A DNA stretch of 32,806 bases. It comes from Halorhabdus amylolytica. GTDB lineage: Archaea; Halobacteriota; Halobacteria; Halobacteriales; Haloarculaceae. Within the stretch, counting starts at the first letter, position 1, and the number at the start of each line of letters is the position of its first letter. The position numbers and the translations under genes were made by a program. Shown here one piece after another: positions 15,464 through 22,615 of the stretch. The stretch is from assembly GCF_004944975.1 (NCBI RefSeq), contig NZ_SPQG01000001.1, positions 1 through 32,806 on the forward strand. Reading direction: 5' to 3'. The notes under the pieces are model-generated. The model worked only from the letters and a program-made list of their open reading frames with translations, made no database searches and was not told the origin of the DNA.

Positions 15464-16582
15464 TTAGAGTTCGAGCATCCGGTCGAGTGCAGTTTCCGCC
15501 CGATCCGATGTCATCGGATCCACGTCGATAACGTTCTGTTCGCGGCCTTCAACCAGCTCTTCGAGCACCCACAGCAGGTAGTTTGGGTCGATCTGGCGCA
15601 TCGCGTTACAGTCCATGCACGCGTCACCACAGAGGGGAACGACCTCCACTTCGGGGTGCCAGCGATCGAGGTGGTTCGCGAGGTGGATCTCGGTCCCGAT
15701 GACCCACGTCTCACCGGGATCTGCTTCCTCGACTGCGCGCGTAATGTCGGCAGTCGATCCGACTCGATCCGCGGCTTTGACCACCTCACGCCGACACTCA
15801 GGGTGGACGATTACGTTCGCGTCAGGGTGCTCGTCCCGGAGGTCCGTGATATGCTCGGCGCGGAATCGCTCGTGGACCTGACAGTACCCTTCCCAGAGGA
15901 TGACGTCGTTGTTCCGGATCTCGGTAGGGTCCGTGTCGTCAGCCCAAGGGTCCCAGACGAGCGTGTCGTCTTCGAGACCCAGGTCGTGGGCAGTGTTGGT
16001 CCCGAGGTGCTTGTCGGGGAGGAACAGCACTTTCTCGCCGCGCTCGAAGGCCCACTCGAAGGCGTCGGCGGCGTTCGAGGAGGTACAGACCAGCCCGCCG
16101 TGTTCGGCACAGAACGCCTTCAGGTCGGCGTAGGAGTTCATGTAACAGATCGGGATCACGTCGTCGTCGGTCGCGGCCGTGAGTTGCTCCCAGGCGGCGT
16201 CGACCTGTAGCGCCTCAGCCATCCCGGCCATCGGGCAGGACGCCTCCATGCTCGGGAGGATGATCTGCTGGTCGTCGTCGGTGATGATATCCGCGGACTC
16301 GGCCATGAACGTCACCCCACCGAAGATCACGTACTCGGCGTCAGACTCGGCCGCTTCCTTGCTCAACTGGTAGGAGTCGCCGATGAAATCGGCGTGTTCG
16401 ACGATCTCCCGGCGCTGGTAGTTGTGACCCAGGATGACGACGTCCTCGCCGAGTTCATCGAGGGCCGTTTCGATCCGTTGTTCCCGCTTCTCGGCGTCGA
16501 GATCCCGGTAAGCCGGGGGCAACTGCGAGAGATTGTCGTATTTGAATAGGCTGAGCTCCGTGTCCAGATCCGCCGTTTGCAT
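15464..16582 (-). CDS. nadA: Quinolinate synthase
   Basis: A [4Fe-4S] enzyme that condenses iminoaspartate with dihydroxyacetone phosphate to quinolinate. Three pseudo-repeated domains are visible. Cluster-ligand candidates are the cysteines in MEASCPMAG or GGLVCTSSNA, VHPECRREV and CGDACMDCNAM. VILGHNYQRREIVEHADFIG is the typical N-terminal motif. I use the ATG at 16580-16582 (MQTADLD, 372 residues); a GTG three codons upstream (16591) is equally possible. It is first in the nad operon. A partial dyad (CACAATGTG/CGTGTGTG) lies about 16592-16612, just upstream. Confidence 0.95.
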   Translation of the reverse strand: MQTADLDTELSLFKYDNLSQLPPAYRDLDAEKREQRIETALDELGEDVVILGHNYQRREIVEHADFIGDSYQLSKEAAESDAEYVIFGGVTFMAESADIITDDDQQIILPSMEASCPMAGMAEALQVDAAWEQLTAATDDDVIPICYMNSYADLKAFCAEHGGLVCTSSNAADAFEWAFERGEKVLFLPDKHLGTNTAHDLGLEDDTLVWDPWADDTDPTEIRNNDVILWEGYCQVHERFRAEHITDLRDEHPDANVIVHPECRREVVKAADRVGSTADITRAVEEADPGETWVIGTEIHLANHLDRWHPEVEVVPLCGDACMDCNAMRQIDPNYLLWVLEELVEGREQNVIDVDPMTSDRAETALDRMLEL

Positions 16583-16795
16583 GTCGGGCACAATGTGTCA
16601 CCGTGTGTGTTCTGTGCGTTCAGTCCTCCAAATTGAAAAAGATTAGTATTCAATAACTCGATATGGTGGAAGTATTATACAGGAATTGCCGCATTACCGG
16701 GCTCGATCGAACACATCTCATTTTGCGCACCGCCACCGGGATTCACCCATACAGGGTAACACTAATTGGGAATATAGAGAAGTATAAACTGAGAT

Positions 16796-16836
16796 AAGAA
16801 GATATTTTCTTCCACAATGGGGAAATATATTTTCCC
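16796..16836. promoter_or_regulatory. Two AT-centred dyads upstream of dpsA
   Basis: Two near-palindromes occur in a row: AAGAAGATATTTTCTT (16796-16811) and GGGAAATATATTTTCCC (16820-16836), centres about 24-25 bases apart. They end 44 bases before the dpsA ATG, just upstream of the TATA box. This is the usual position of activator or repressor sites in archaea. Confidence 0.5.
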
Positions 16837-16846
16837 GTTCGGAAGC

Positions 16847-16854
16847 CTTTAAGT
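16847..16854 (+). promoter_or_regulatory. TATA-like box of dpsA
   Basis: CTTTAAGT lies 26-33 bases before the ATG at 16880 and supports that start. Confidence 0.5.
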
Positions 16855-16879
16855 GGGTGGCGGGAGTAATTCGGCTTGC

Positions 16880-17428
16880 ATGAGTTCCCACGAACGTGTA
16901 CTCAAGACCGAAGGCGAAGTCGAAGGATCCGAAGGACTGCGAATGGACGCTGAACGCGCCGAGGAGATCGTCGACGCACTGAACACCGATCTGGCGGCGA
17001 CGTACGTCCTCTACCACCAGCTAAAGAAACACCACTGGAACGTCGAGGGTGCGGAGTTCCGCGATCTGCACCTGTTCCTGGGCGATGCCGCCGAAAACGC
17101 CGAGGACTTCGCCGACGAACTCGCCGAGCGCGCCCAGGCGCTGGGTGGCGTTCCCCACGCCAGTGGGGCGACGTTAGAGGCCGAGGCTCCCGTCGAACCC
17201 GAGGACGAGGACGTCTACGACATTCGGACGTCTCTCGAGAACGACCTGGAGATGTACGGCGATATTATCGAGACACTCCGTGAGCACGTCGAGCTGTTCG
17301 ACAGCCTGGGCGATCCGACCACGGCTGAGATCATCCGCCAGAACATCGTCGAAGTCGAGGAGGACGCCCACCACATCGAGCACTACCTCGAAGACGACAC
17401 GCTGGTCACCGCCGACGCGATGGAGTAA
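16880..17428 (+). CDS. dpsA: DpsA, DNA-protecting ferritin-like protein
   Basis: A 182-residue Dps protein that oxidises and stores iron in a 12-subunit shell and protects DNA against peroxide. The length equals that of known haloarchaeal DpsA. The ferroxidase site is visible in KKHHWNVEGAEFRDLHLFLG (histidine and aspartate) with ENAEDFADELAERA (glutamates). The C-terminal helix has EEDAHHIEHYL. The ATG at 16880 (MSSHERVLK) is chosen over one nine codons earlier because of the TATA spacing. Iron- or peroxide-dependent control is likely from the family. It is convergent with truA, with ten bases between stops. Confidence 0.95.
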   Translation: MSSHERVLKTEGEVEGSEGLRMDAERAEEIVDALNTDLAATYVLYHQLKKHHWNVEGAEFRDLHLFLGDAAENAEDFADELAERAQALGGVPHASGATLEAEAPVEPEDEDVYDIRTSLENDLEMYGDIIETLREHVELFDSLGDPTTAEIIRQNIVEVEEDAHHIEHYLEDDTLVTADAME

Positions 17429-17437
17429 GCGGATTCG

Positions 17438-18307
17438 TCACACCCCCGGCTCGATCCCGTCGGCGATCGTCGACGCCACGCGGGCGTTCGCCCGGTGATC
17501 GATCGCTTTCGTTTCGAAGATTTCTCGCGTACTCGGGAGTGCTGACTCGTCGCCATCGAAGGAAAGTCCGGGATACTCGACGCGAGTCAGGACCAGCGGT
17601 TCCGGGGGTGCGGGGGCGATTCCCTGTGGGCCTTCAAGCGCTTCGTCGCCGAGAAGTGTCTCGACGCGATCGAGTCCCGTCCCGCCGCTCGCAACCGCGT
17701 GGATCACTGTGACGGCCCGGCGGACGAACTGGCGCGGAAAGCCATCCGAACGGAGCGTGACGACCAGGAAGTCCTCGTCCCGCCGAACCTCACCGACGAG
17801 ATCGCGAACTGTCCCGGAGTCATCGGGCGTAAAGTTCTGGAAATCGTGTTCTCCCGAGAGCGCCTCGATGGCGTCGCGTGCTCGCGACAGCAGGGCGTCA
17901 GGGGCGTGGAGGTGGTAAGTGTACTCGCGTGCAGTCGCGTCGTGCGTTGCGTGGAACTCCCGGTCGACGTCCGCACTCGCCCAGGCCCGGACGTCGACCG
18001 GGAGTTCGCTGTTGAGCGCGGCGGGCGTCAGCCAGTCGGGACATTCGAAGGCGACGGTCTGGGCGAGTGCGGAAACGCCGGCATCAGTCCGTCCGGCAGC
18101 GGCGTAACCTGGCAGGACATCGCCCGCAGACGCGTCGAAGACATCGAGATCACGGAGAGCGGCGAGGATCGCGTCCGAGACGGTCCTCACGTCGGGCTGG
18201 CGCTGGAAGCCGTGATACGGGCGGCCGTCGTAGGCGATCCGGAAGGCTCGTCTCGAAGCGTCGGTCACGGATCGAATTCGACGGAGCGGGCCTTCGGACT
18301 TTCGCAC
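17438..18307 (-). CDS. truA: tRNA pseudouridine synthase TruA
   Basis: Converts uridines at positions 38-40 of the tRNA anticodon stem to pseudouridine. The catalytic aspartate is in AAAGRTDAGVSALAQ, preceded by the family start FRIAYDGRPYHGFQRQP and followed by REYTYHLH and NFTPDD. The start given is GTG at 18307, ten bases from the preceding methyltransferase gene. A second GTG at 18268 would begin the protein 13 residues later and closer to the usual family N-terminus. It is last in the 17438-20995 cluster, possibly only for transcription. Confidence 0.93.
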   Translation of the reverse strand: MRKSEGPLRRIRSVTDASRRAFRIAYDGRPYHGFQRQPDVRTVSDAILAALRDLDVFDASAGDVLPGYAAAGRTDAGVSALAQTVAFECPDWLTPAALNSELPVDVRAWASADVDREFHATHDATAREYTYHLHAPDALLSRARDAIEALSGEHDFQNFTPDDSGTVRDLVGEVRRDEDFLVVTLRSDGFPRQFVRRAVTVIHAVASGGTGLDRVETLLGDEALEGPQGIAPAPPEPLVLTRVEYPGLSFDGDESALPSTREIFETKAIDHRANARVASTIADGIEPGV

Positions 18308-18316
18308 GTCACCCGG

Positions 18317-19168
18317 TCACGAGTCAGGCCCACGATACAGAAGGTCGTACTGGTGGGCGATGTACGTCAACCGTCCGTCAGCCAGTTGCTGTCGACGGGC
18401 CGCGAGCCAGTCGTCACCCTCAGCGACCGTTCCATCTGAGAGGGCCGTCTGGACGAATCCGAGAATAGCATCAAGGAAATACGCTTCGTCGGCGGGATAG
18501 ATCCCATCCCGAGGGCGAAGGACCCAGTCGGAGGCGGCCATCGCGAGTAGATCGCCGTCCGCACGTCGAGAAGCGTCCGCCAGGTGACGTCCGGCGTGGA
18601 CGTCCCGGCCGGGTTCGGCGTCGATCGCCGCGTGGTAGGCCGCTTCGACTTCCTCATCCACCGGGTGATCGGGCTGGAATATCGTTCCCCCGTCGAAGGT
18701 GATCGGGAGGTAGGCGAGCCCTCCCGGGGCCAGCGCCGATTCGACCCCGGCCAGTAACTCCGAAATCGAAACGAGATCGGCGAAAGCCTGAGCGACGATC
18801 AAATCGACATCCTCGGCGCGTTCGAGTGTCCCGAGTGCGTCGCCGGTCTCGTAGGTGACCGAAAGATCTTCCACAGAAAAGCCGCGGTCGCAAACCGTGA
18901 CTCCGTGGCCGGCCCGTCGGAGTTCGGCCGGCCGCACGTCACGCGCGAAATCGATGACACCAGCGTCGCCGTCGACCCCGCGATACGTCCCGGTATCGAT
19001 CCCCCATTCGAGTAGCCCTGGCACCATCGTTCCCGTGCCACAGCCGACGTCGAGGATCCGTGGCTCGGAGGGCAGCGCCGAGAGTAACCGCTCACGAACC
19101 CGTGGTGAACGAGACCGGTCGTCGAGCGACCGCTTGGCCTCCAGATAGCGGGTTTCGGTGTGGTTCAT
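18317..19168 (-). CDS. Class I SAM-dependent methyltransferase
   Basis: A 283-residue protein with the SAM-binding motif ILDVGCGTGTMVPGLLEWG (about residues 35-53), then YRGVDGD as the acidic loop, and LIVAQAFADLV in the motif IV region. The target is not indicated by sequence. The ATG at 19166-19168 (MNHTETRYLEAKRSL) overlaps the stop of the pterin-synthase-like gene by four bases, so I prefer it to an upstream ATG at 19216. Its tight coupling to the other three genes suggests it modifies a small-molecule intermediate or product of the same pathway; this is inference. Confidence 0.82.
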   Translation of the reverse strand: MNHTETRYLEAKRSLDDRSRSPRVRERLLSALPSEPRILDVGCGTGTMVPGLLEWGIDTGTYRGVDGDAGVIDFARDVRPAELRRAGHGVTVCDRGFSVEDLSVTYETGDALGTLERAEDVDLIVAQAFADLVSISELLAGVESALAPGGLAYLPITFDGGTIFQPDHPVDEEVEAAYHAAIDAEPGRDVHAGRHLADASRRADGDLLAMAASDWVLRPRDGIYPADEAYFLDAILGFVQTALSDGTVAEGDDWLAARRQQLADGRLTYIAHQYDLLYRGPDS

Positions 19169-19560
19169 CCATCGAGACGACGTGCGTGACTCGCCCAGGA
19201 GACGTCGTCTTCCCACATGCGGATCCGGAGGTGTTCCGGGTTCGGATTCGCGAGCGCGTCCGCGACGCGGTCGCCGAACAGGCGGGCGAAGTGTTCGACG
19301 CTCGGGTTCAAGCCCTCGAATTCGGCAAGGTCGTTGAGTAAGGCATCACGATACCGGTCTTCGAGGTCATCGAGAATCGCTTCGACGTCGTCGATGTCGA
19401 CGAGATACCCGTATTCACCGAGTTCGGGGCCGGCAAAGCGAACCTCGACGGTGAAGTGGTGGCTGTGAGGAACCCCCTCCGGACCCGGATCGGGGACTGT
19501 GAGGTAGTGCTGTGCAACGAACTCGCGCGTCACTGTCAGTTCGTACGTGTTGGTCGTCAT
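19165..19560 (-). CDS. 6-pyruvoyl-tetrahydropterin synthase/QueD-like protein without cysteine
   Basis: A 131-residue protein of the PTPS/QueD T-fold family. Zinc ligands expected for the family are present as H18 (AQHYL) and H32/H34 (VPHSHHFTVEV). The family's C-terminal part is seen as NPSVEHFARLFGDRVADAL and LRIRMWEDD. Known PTPS and QueD enzymes use a cysteine a few residues before the HxH motif. Here that region reads PEGVPHSHH and the whole protein has no cysteine, so the usual mechanism is excluded and another reaction is likely. The ATG at 19558-19560 overlaps the upstream dehydrogenase stop by four bases. Confidence 0.82.
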   Translation of the reverse strand: MTTNTYELTVTREFVAQHYLTVPDPGPEGVPHSHHFTVEVRFAGPELGEYGYLVDIDDVEAILDDLEDRYRDALLNDLAEFEGLNPSVEHFARLFGDRVADALANPNPEHLRIRMWEDDVSWASHARRLDG

Positions 19561-20615
19561 CTGTCTGTCTCCGTGTCAGTGTGTTGGGCGTGTGTCTGTG
19601 TCTCCGCAGGGTACGTGAGCAGGATCTGGAGTGCGTTCTCGGAGTGGTTGTCGAGTCGACGGTACGCGGACGGCGCGTCTTCGAACGGGATCCGGTGGGT
19701 AACCAGCGAGTCAACCGGGAGTGACGCCAGATTTTCGAGCGTGACCTCGGTGCGCCGATCGAACGACCAGCGCCCACGGAGTTCGGGGGCGATCGTACTG
19801 ACCTGACTGGACTCGATCGAGACGCGATCGCGGTGGAAATCCCCGCCGAGATCGGGCGTCGGTGATTTCGTCCCATACCAGGAGCCGACGACGATCCGGC
19901 TATCGTAGCCCGAAACAGCGAGGGCGTCGTCCAGGGCCGACGGCGCACCCGATAGTTCGTAGAGCAGATCGAACCCTTCAGGCCCAGCCGCGTCGTTCCA
20001 GCGTGTCTCTGTGTACTCGTTCGGTGCGATCGCCGTATCGGCACCCAGTTGTCGGGCACGTTTTCGACGCCCCGCCAGTGGATCGACGACAACCAGTTCC
20101 GACAGCGGAAACGACGCCAGCAACCCGATCGTACACAGACCGATGGCACCCGCGCCGAAAACCACCACCCGTTCGCCGATCCGCGGCGCCCCGTCGAGAA
20201 CGAGTGTCGTCGCTGTCTCGACCGTCGGGTACATGACCATCTCTTCGGGGCCGGTCCCATCTGGGACCGGGACGAGGGCCGAAGGTGTCGCGCTGAACAC
20301 CGTCTCGTGAGGATTGAACGCGAAGACGGTTCGACCAAGCCACGACGTATCGACGGCCGAACCGGTCTCGATCACGTCCCCGACTGCCGCGTAGCCGTAG
20401 CGTAGCGGATAGGAGAGATCACCATCCAGCGCGTCGAGCGTCTTGTCGGCCGGGAGGTCGCCTGGCGCCTCGCCGCGATAGATGAGTAGTTCCGTCCCGG
20501 GACTGATCGCCGAGACGCGCGTTTCGATGAGTACCTCCTCGGCCGAGTACTCGACCGACCGTTCGCGAAGTTCGACCGCTTCGGGGCCGGTGAAGTAAAG
20601 CGAATCCCCCGCCAT
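19557..20615 (-). CDS. Medium-chain dehydrogenase/reductase, BchC-like, lacking zinc ligands
   Basis: A 352-residue alcohol-dehydrogenase-like protein. The nucleotide-binding fold is clear: RVVVFGAGAIGLCTIGLLAS (about residues 165-185) followed by LVVVDPLAGRRKRARQLGAD. The catalytic-zinc cysteine and GHE motif of classical members are replaced by SAISPGTELLIYRGEAPG and YPLRYGYAAVGDV. This pattern is like the BchC-type subgroup, so a zinc-independent NAD(P)-linked reaction is likely. The ATG at 20613-20615 overlaps the previous stop by one base (TGATG). The substrate is unknown; the neighbours suggest a pterin- or flavin-related compound. Confidence 0.82.
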   Translation of the reverse strand: MAGDSLYFTGPEAVELRERSVEYSAEEVLIETRVSAISPGTELLIYRGEAPGDLPADKTLDALDGDLSYPLRYGYAAVGDVIETGSAVDTSWLGRTVFAFNPHETVFSATPSALVPVPDGTGPEEMVMYPTVETATTLVLDGAPRIGERVVVFGAGAIGLCTIGLLASFPLSELVVVDPLAGRRKRARQLGADTAIAPNEYTETRWNDAAGPEGFDLLYELSGAPSALDDALAVSGYDSRIVVGSWYGTKSPTPDLGGDFHRDRVSIESSQVSTIAPELRGRWSFDRRTEVTLENLASLPVDSLVTHRIPFEDAPSAYRRLDNHSENALQILLTYPAETQTHAQHTDTETDR

Positions 20616-20995
20616 CAGTCGTCGGCCGGGAGCTGGGCGGCGCTCCGAATCCGTGCGCCGATCGCTTGACACTGTTCAAGGGCGTCTTTTCCCCCGGCAC
20701 CGGCCGCGCAAGCTGTCGGGCCGCGACCGATCCCGGCCTGCAGTTCGATCCCGGTCTCGACGGAACCGACAGTCTCCGACCCTGTCTCTGGCGGTTTGTC
20801 GTCCGTGACGGCGAACATGTCGTCGAAACGGCCGTAAAAGGCGTCCCCATCGACCGCACGGACGAAGGTGGCGAAATCGGCGAGCAGTGACGCCTGCAGG
20901 GATTGAGGGTCCGTTTCGTGCCGTGACTTGGGTGTGACAGGCCAGGGATCGTAGTCGTTGCTCTGTACCAGCGCGATCCGGGTTGCTGTTGTCAC
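20615..20995 (-). CDS. Half-size GTP cyclohydrolase III (ArfA)-like protein
   Basis: A 126-residue protein resembling archaeal GTP cyclohydrolase III, which opens GTP to a formylaminopyrimidine in riboflavin/F420 synthesis and is about 250-270 residues with two related halves. Residues 1-66 (SNDYDPWPVTPKSRHETDPQ and FYGRFDDMFAVTDD) match the start of the first half. Residues 80-115 (GIELQAGIGRGPTACAAGAG) match the end of the second half. The middle, including the second GGDN-type motif, is absent. The usual IDNYG and RFDN motifs are altered to SNDYD and RFDD. The start is GTG at 20993-20995 with a TATA-like box 27 bases upstream. It may be a single-domain form working as a dimer, or a protein with a changed role. 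Confidence 0.75.
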   Translation of the reverse strand: MTTATRIALVQSNDYDPWPVTPKSRHETDPQSLQASLLADFATFVRAVDGDAFYGRFDDMFAVTDDKPPETGSETVGSVETGIELQAGIGRGPTACAAGAGGKDALEQCQAIGARIRSAAQLPADD

Positions 20996-21017
20996 TGGAT
21001 CACATACGGACGGCTCG

Positions 21018-21026
21018 ATAATGATT
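21018..21026 (-). promoter_or_regulatory. TATA-like box of the pterin/flavin-like operon
   Basis: The minus strand reads TCATTATCG 23-31 bases before the GTG start at 20995. This supports a leaderless GTG start and a promoter for the whole 17438-20995 cluster. Confidence 0.5.
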
Positions 21027-21208
21027 GTTCGGACTGCTGTGGTTTCTTCCTGTGGGCCTCTCAGTGCCGGAGACGCAAGTCAGAACGACGAAAGACGGCC
21101 GAATCGATCGATGGGACGCCAGTCAAACCAGCAGCATGTCAATTAGTACCACGACCACAGAAAGTATCTCGGATCGAATCCGTCTCGAAGGTAGAGTCTG
21201 GACGCACC

Positions 21209-21979
21209 TCAGCGCTCCCGGCCGAGACGGCCGGTGACGACCAGGAAATCCCGGGCGAACACCGCAAGCGACGGAGCGAGAACGAACGGGGCCGCGGTCC
21301 GGACGAGCGTCGTCGGCGCGGTCGGCGTGAGTGCGACGGTGAGAAACACCATCTGGACGCCGGCCAGGTACTTGCCCAGATCGCTGTCGGGTGGGTCAAA
21401 CAGCGGTCGTCCCCTGTGTCGTCGCCAGGCCAACCCGCTACGATAGACGTACCTGGCGGCCGACAACGAGAGGTACCAAACGGGGAGGACTCCCCAGAGG
21501 ACGGCAACCAGCGGTGCAGCGACGAAGCCGAAGGTATCGAAGGCCATGTCAAGGCGTTCACCGAGTTCGGTCTCCCGGCCGACCGTCCGTGCGATCGTCC
21601 CGTCGAGTTTGTCGAGAACGATCCCGCACCCGTACGCCAGGGCCGGCACCCACGCGAGGCGAGTACCGGGCGGGACGACGACGAATCCAGCCACGACCGC
21701 ATACAACGCGCCCCGGAGCAGGGTCAAGGAGTTCGCTAACCCGAACAGCCCGGCCAGCGGTCCCTCGGCGGCCCGTATCGGAACGAGACGATGACTGGCG
21801 TACCACAGCAGGCCGCCCAGACAGAGACCGGCAACCGCTGCGGGGTCGAGCATCCAGGTATCGAGCTCGCCGGGTGGGTACAGCCCCCGGAGGACGACAG
21901 CGAGTGCGACCGCCCCCAACACCGGAAGCCCCACCTCCATCCCGACAGACAGTGTCCGGTTGGGGCTTCGTTCAGTCAT
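21209..21979 (-). CDS. CDP-alcohol phosphatidyltransferase family protein
   Basis: A 256-residue membrane enzyme that joins a CDP-linked lipid or alcohol to a second alcohol. The full family signature DG-x2-AR-x8-G-x3-D-x3-D is present in DGTIARTVGRETELGERLD followed by MAFD, near residues 138-160. Six or so hydrophobic segments flank it. It could make a phospholipid head group such as archaetidylinositol phosphate, archaetidylglycerol or archaetidylserine; sequence alone does not decide. The start is ATG at 21977-21979. It is on the same strand as the downstream pterin/flavin-like cluster but 213 bases away, so it is probably a separate unit. Confidence 0.88.
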   Translation of the reverse strand: MTERSPNRTLSVGMEVGLPVLGAVALAVVLRGLYPPGELDTWMLDPAAVAGLCLGGLLWYASHRLVPIRAAEGPLAGLFGLANSLTLLRGALYAVVAGFVVVPPGTRLAWVPALAYGCGIVLDKLDGTIARTVGRETELGERLDMAFDTFGFVAAPLVAVLWGVLPVWYLSLSAARYVYRSGLAWRRHRGRPLFDPPDSDLGKYLAGVQMVFLTVALTPTAPTTLVRTAAPFVLAPSLAVFARDFLVVTGRLGRER

Positions 21980-22115
21980 TCAGGCCACATCTCCCACCGG
22001 AAAGGTACTGGGTCCCTGTGCCGGCGGACGTTCGCGCTCGCCTGGGACCGTTCGACGGTTTCATGCAGGAGCCGCTCGGTCGTTGGGACCGGACGAACCT
22101 AAACCTGTCACAAAG

Positions 22116-22502
22116 TCAGGAACGCAACAGGGCCAGCAGGACGCCGAGCAATGCGAGCTGAGCGATCTTGTCGACCGCCCCGAGCGTCCCGATATCGGCC
22201 GGGAAGGACTTCGGACCGTTGACGAAGTTTATGACGAACCACAGGACGATCTGGACGAGAACGAACGGGACCCCGACAGCGTAGACGGTCCGACGGCGAT
22301 AGTCGACCAGTACGAGGACGATCGCGCCCAGAAAGCCAAGCCCCGCAAGGACGAAGCTTATCCCCATCCCCGAAGGGAGAATTCGCACCCCGAGCAGCAG
22401 GTGAATCGCTGCGCTGACGACGGCTGCGAGGATGCCGATCCAGTGGAGCCCACCCAGCGATTCCGTCCGGATCCTCGGTCCCGCCGCTTCGGTTGTTGCC
22501 AT
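22116..22502 (-). CDS. Small haloarchaeal membrane protein (four TM), function unknown
   Basis: A 128-residue protein with four hydrophobic segments (about residues 20-40, 48-65, 72-95, 108-127). The start MATTEAAGPRIRTESLGGLH at ATG 22500-22502 is preferred to an ATG nine codons upstream, because a TATA-like box (GATTATGTA, about 22523-22531) then falls near -25. I believe this is one of the conserved haloarchaeal DUF membrane families but cannot name it with certainty. It sits between the CDP-alcohol transferase and the oxidoreductase fusion. Confidence 0.75.
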   Translation of the reverse strand: MATTEAAGPRIRTESLGGLHWIGILAAVVSAAIHLLLGVRILPSGMGISFVLAGLGFLGAIVLVLVDYRRRTVYAVGVPFVLVQIVLWFVINFVNGPKSFPADIGTLGAVDKIAQLALLGVLLALLRS

Positions 22503-22615
22503 ACCACACATATCGGTGAAGGTGTACATAATCGTGGTGTCGGCGGAGTGACTTACCGCATCGTCGGCCCGAACGGGGTTCCGTAACGTCGTCCTGTGAT
22601 CGCTCGACAGTCCGG

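Noticed and set aside
21214-21235. CCGGCC/GGCCGG hairpin
   Set aside because: Lies inside the C-terminal codons of the CDP-alcohol transferase and is explained by Arg/Gly/Ala codons in GC-rich DNA.
21025-21237. Plus-strand frame in the gap upstream of the GTP cyclohydrolase-like gene
   Set aside because: No recognisable family, no TATA box at the proper spacing, and it runs antisense into the CDP-alcohol transferase gene.
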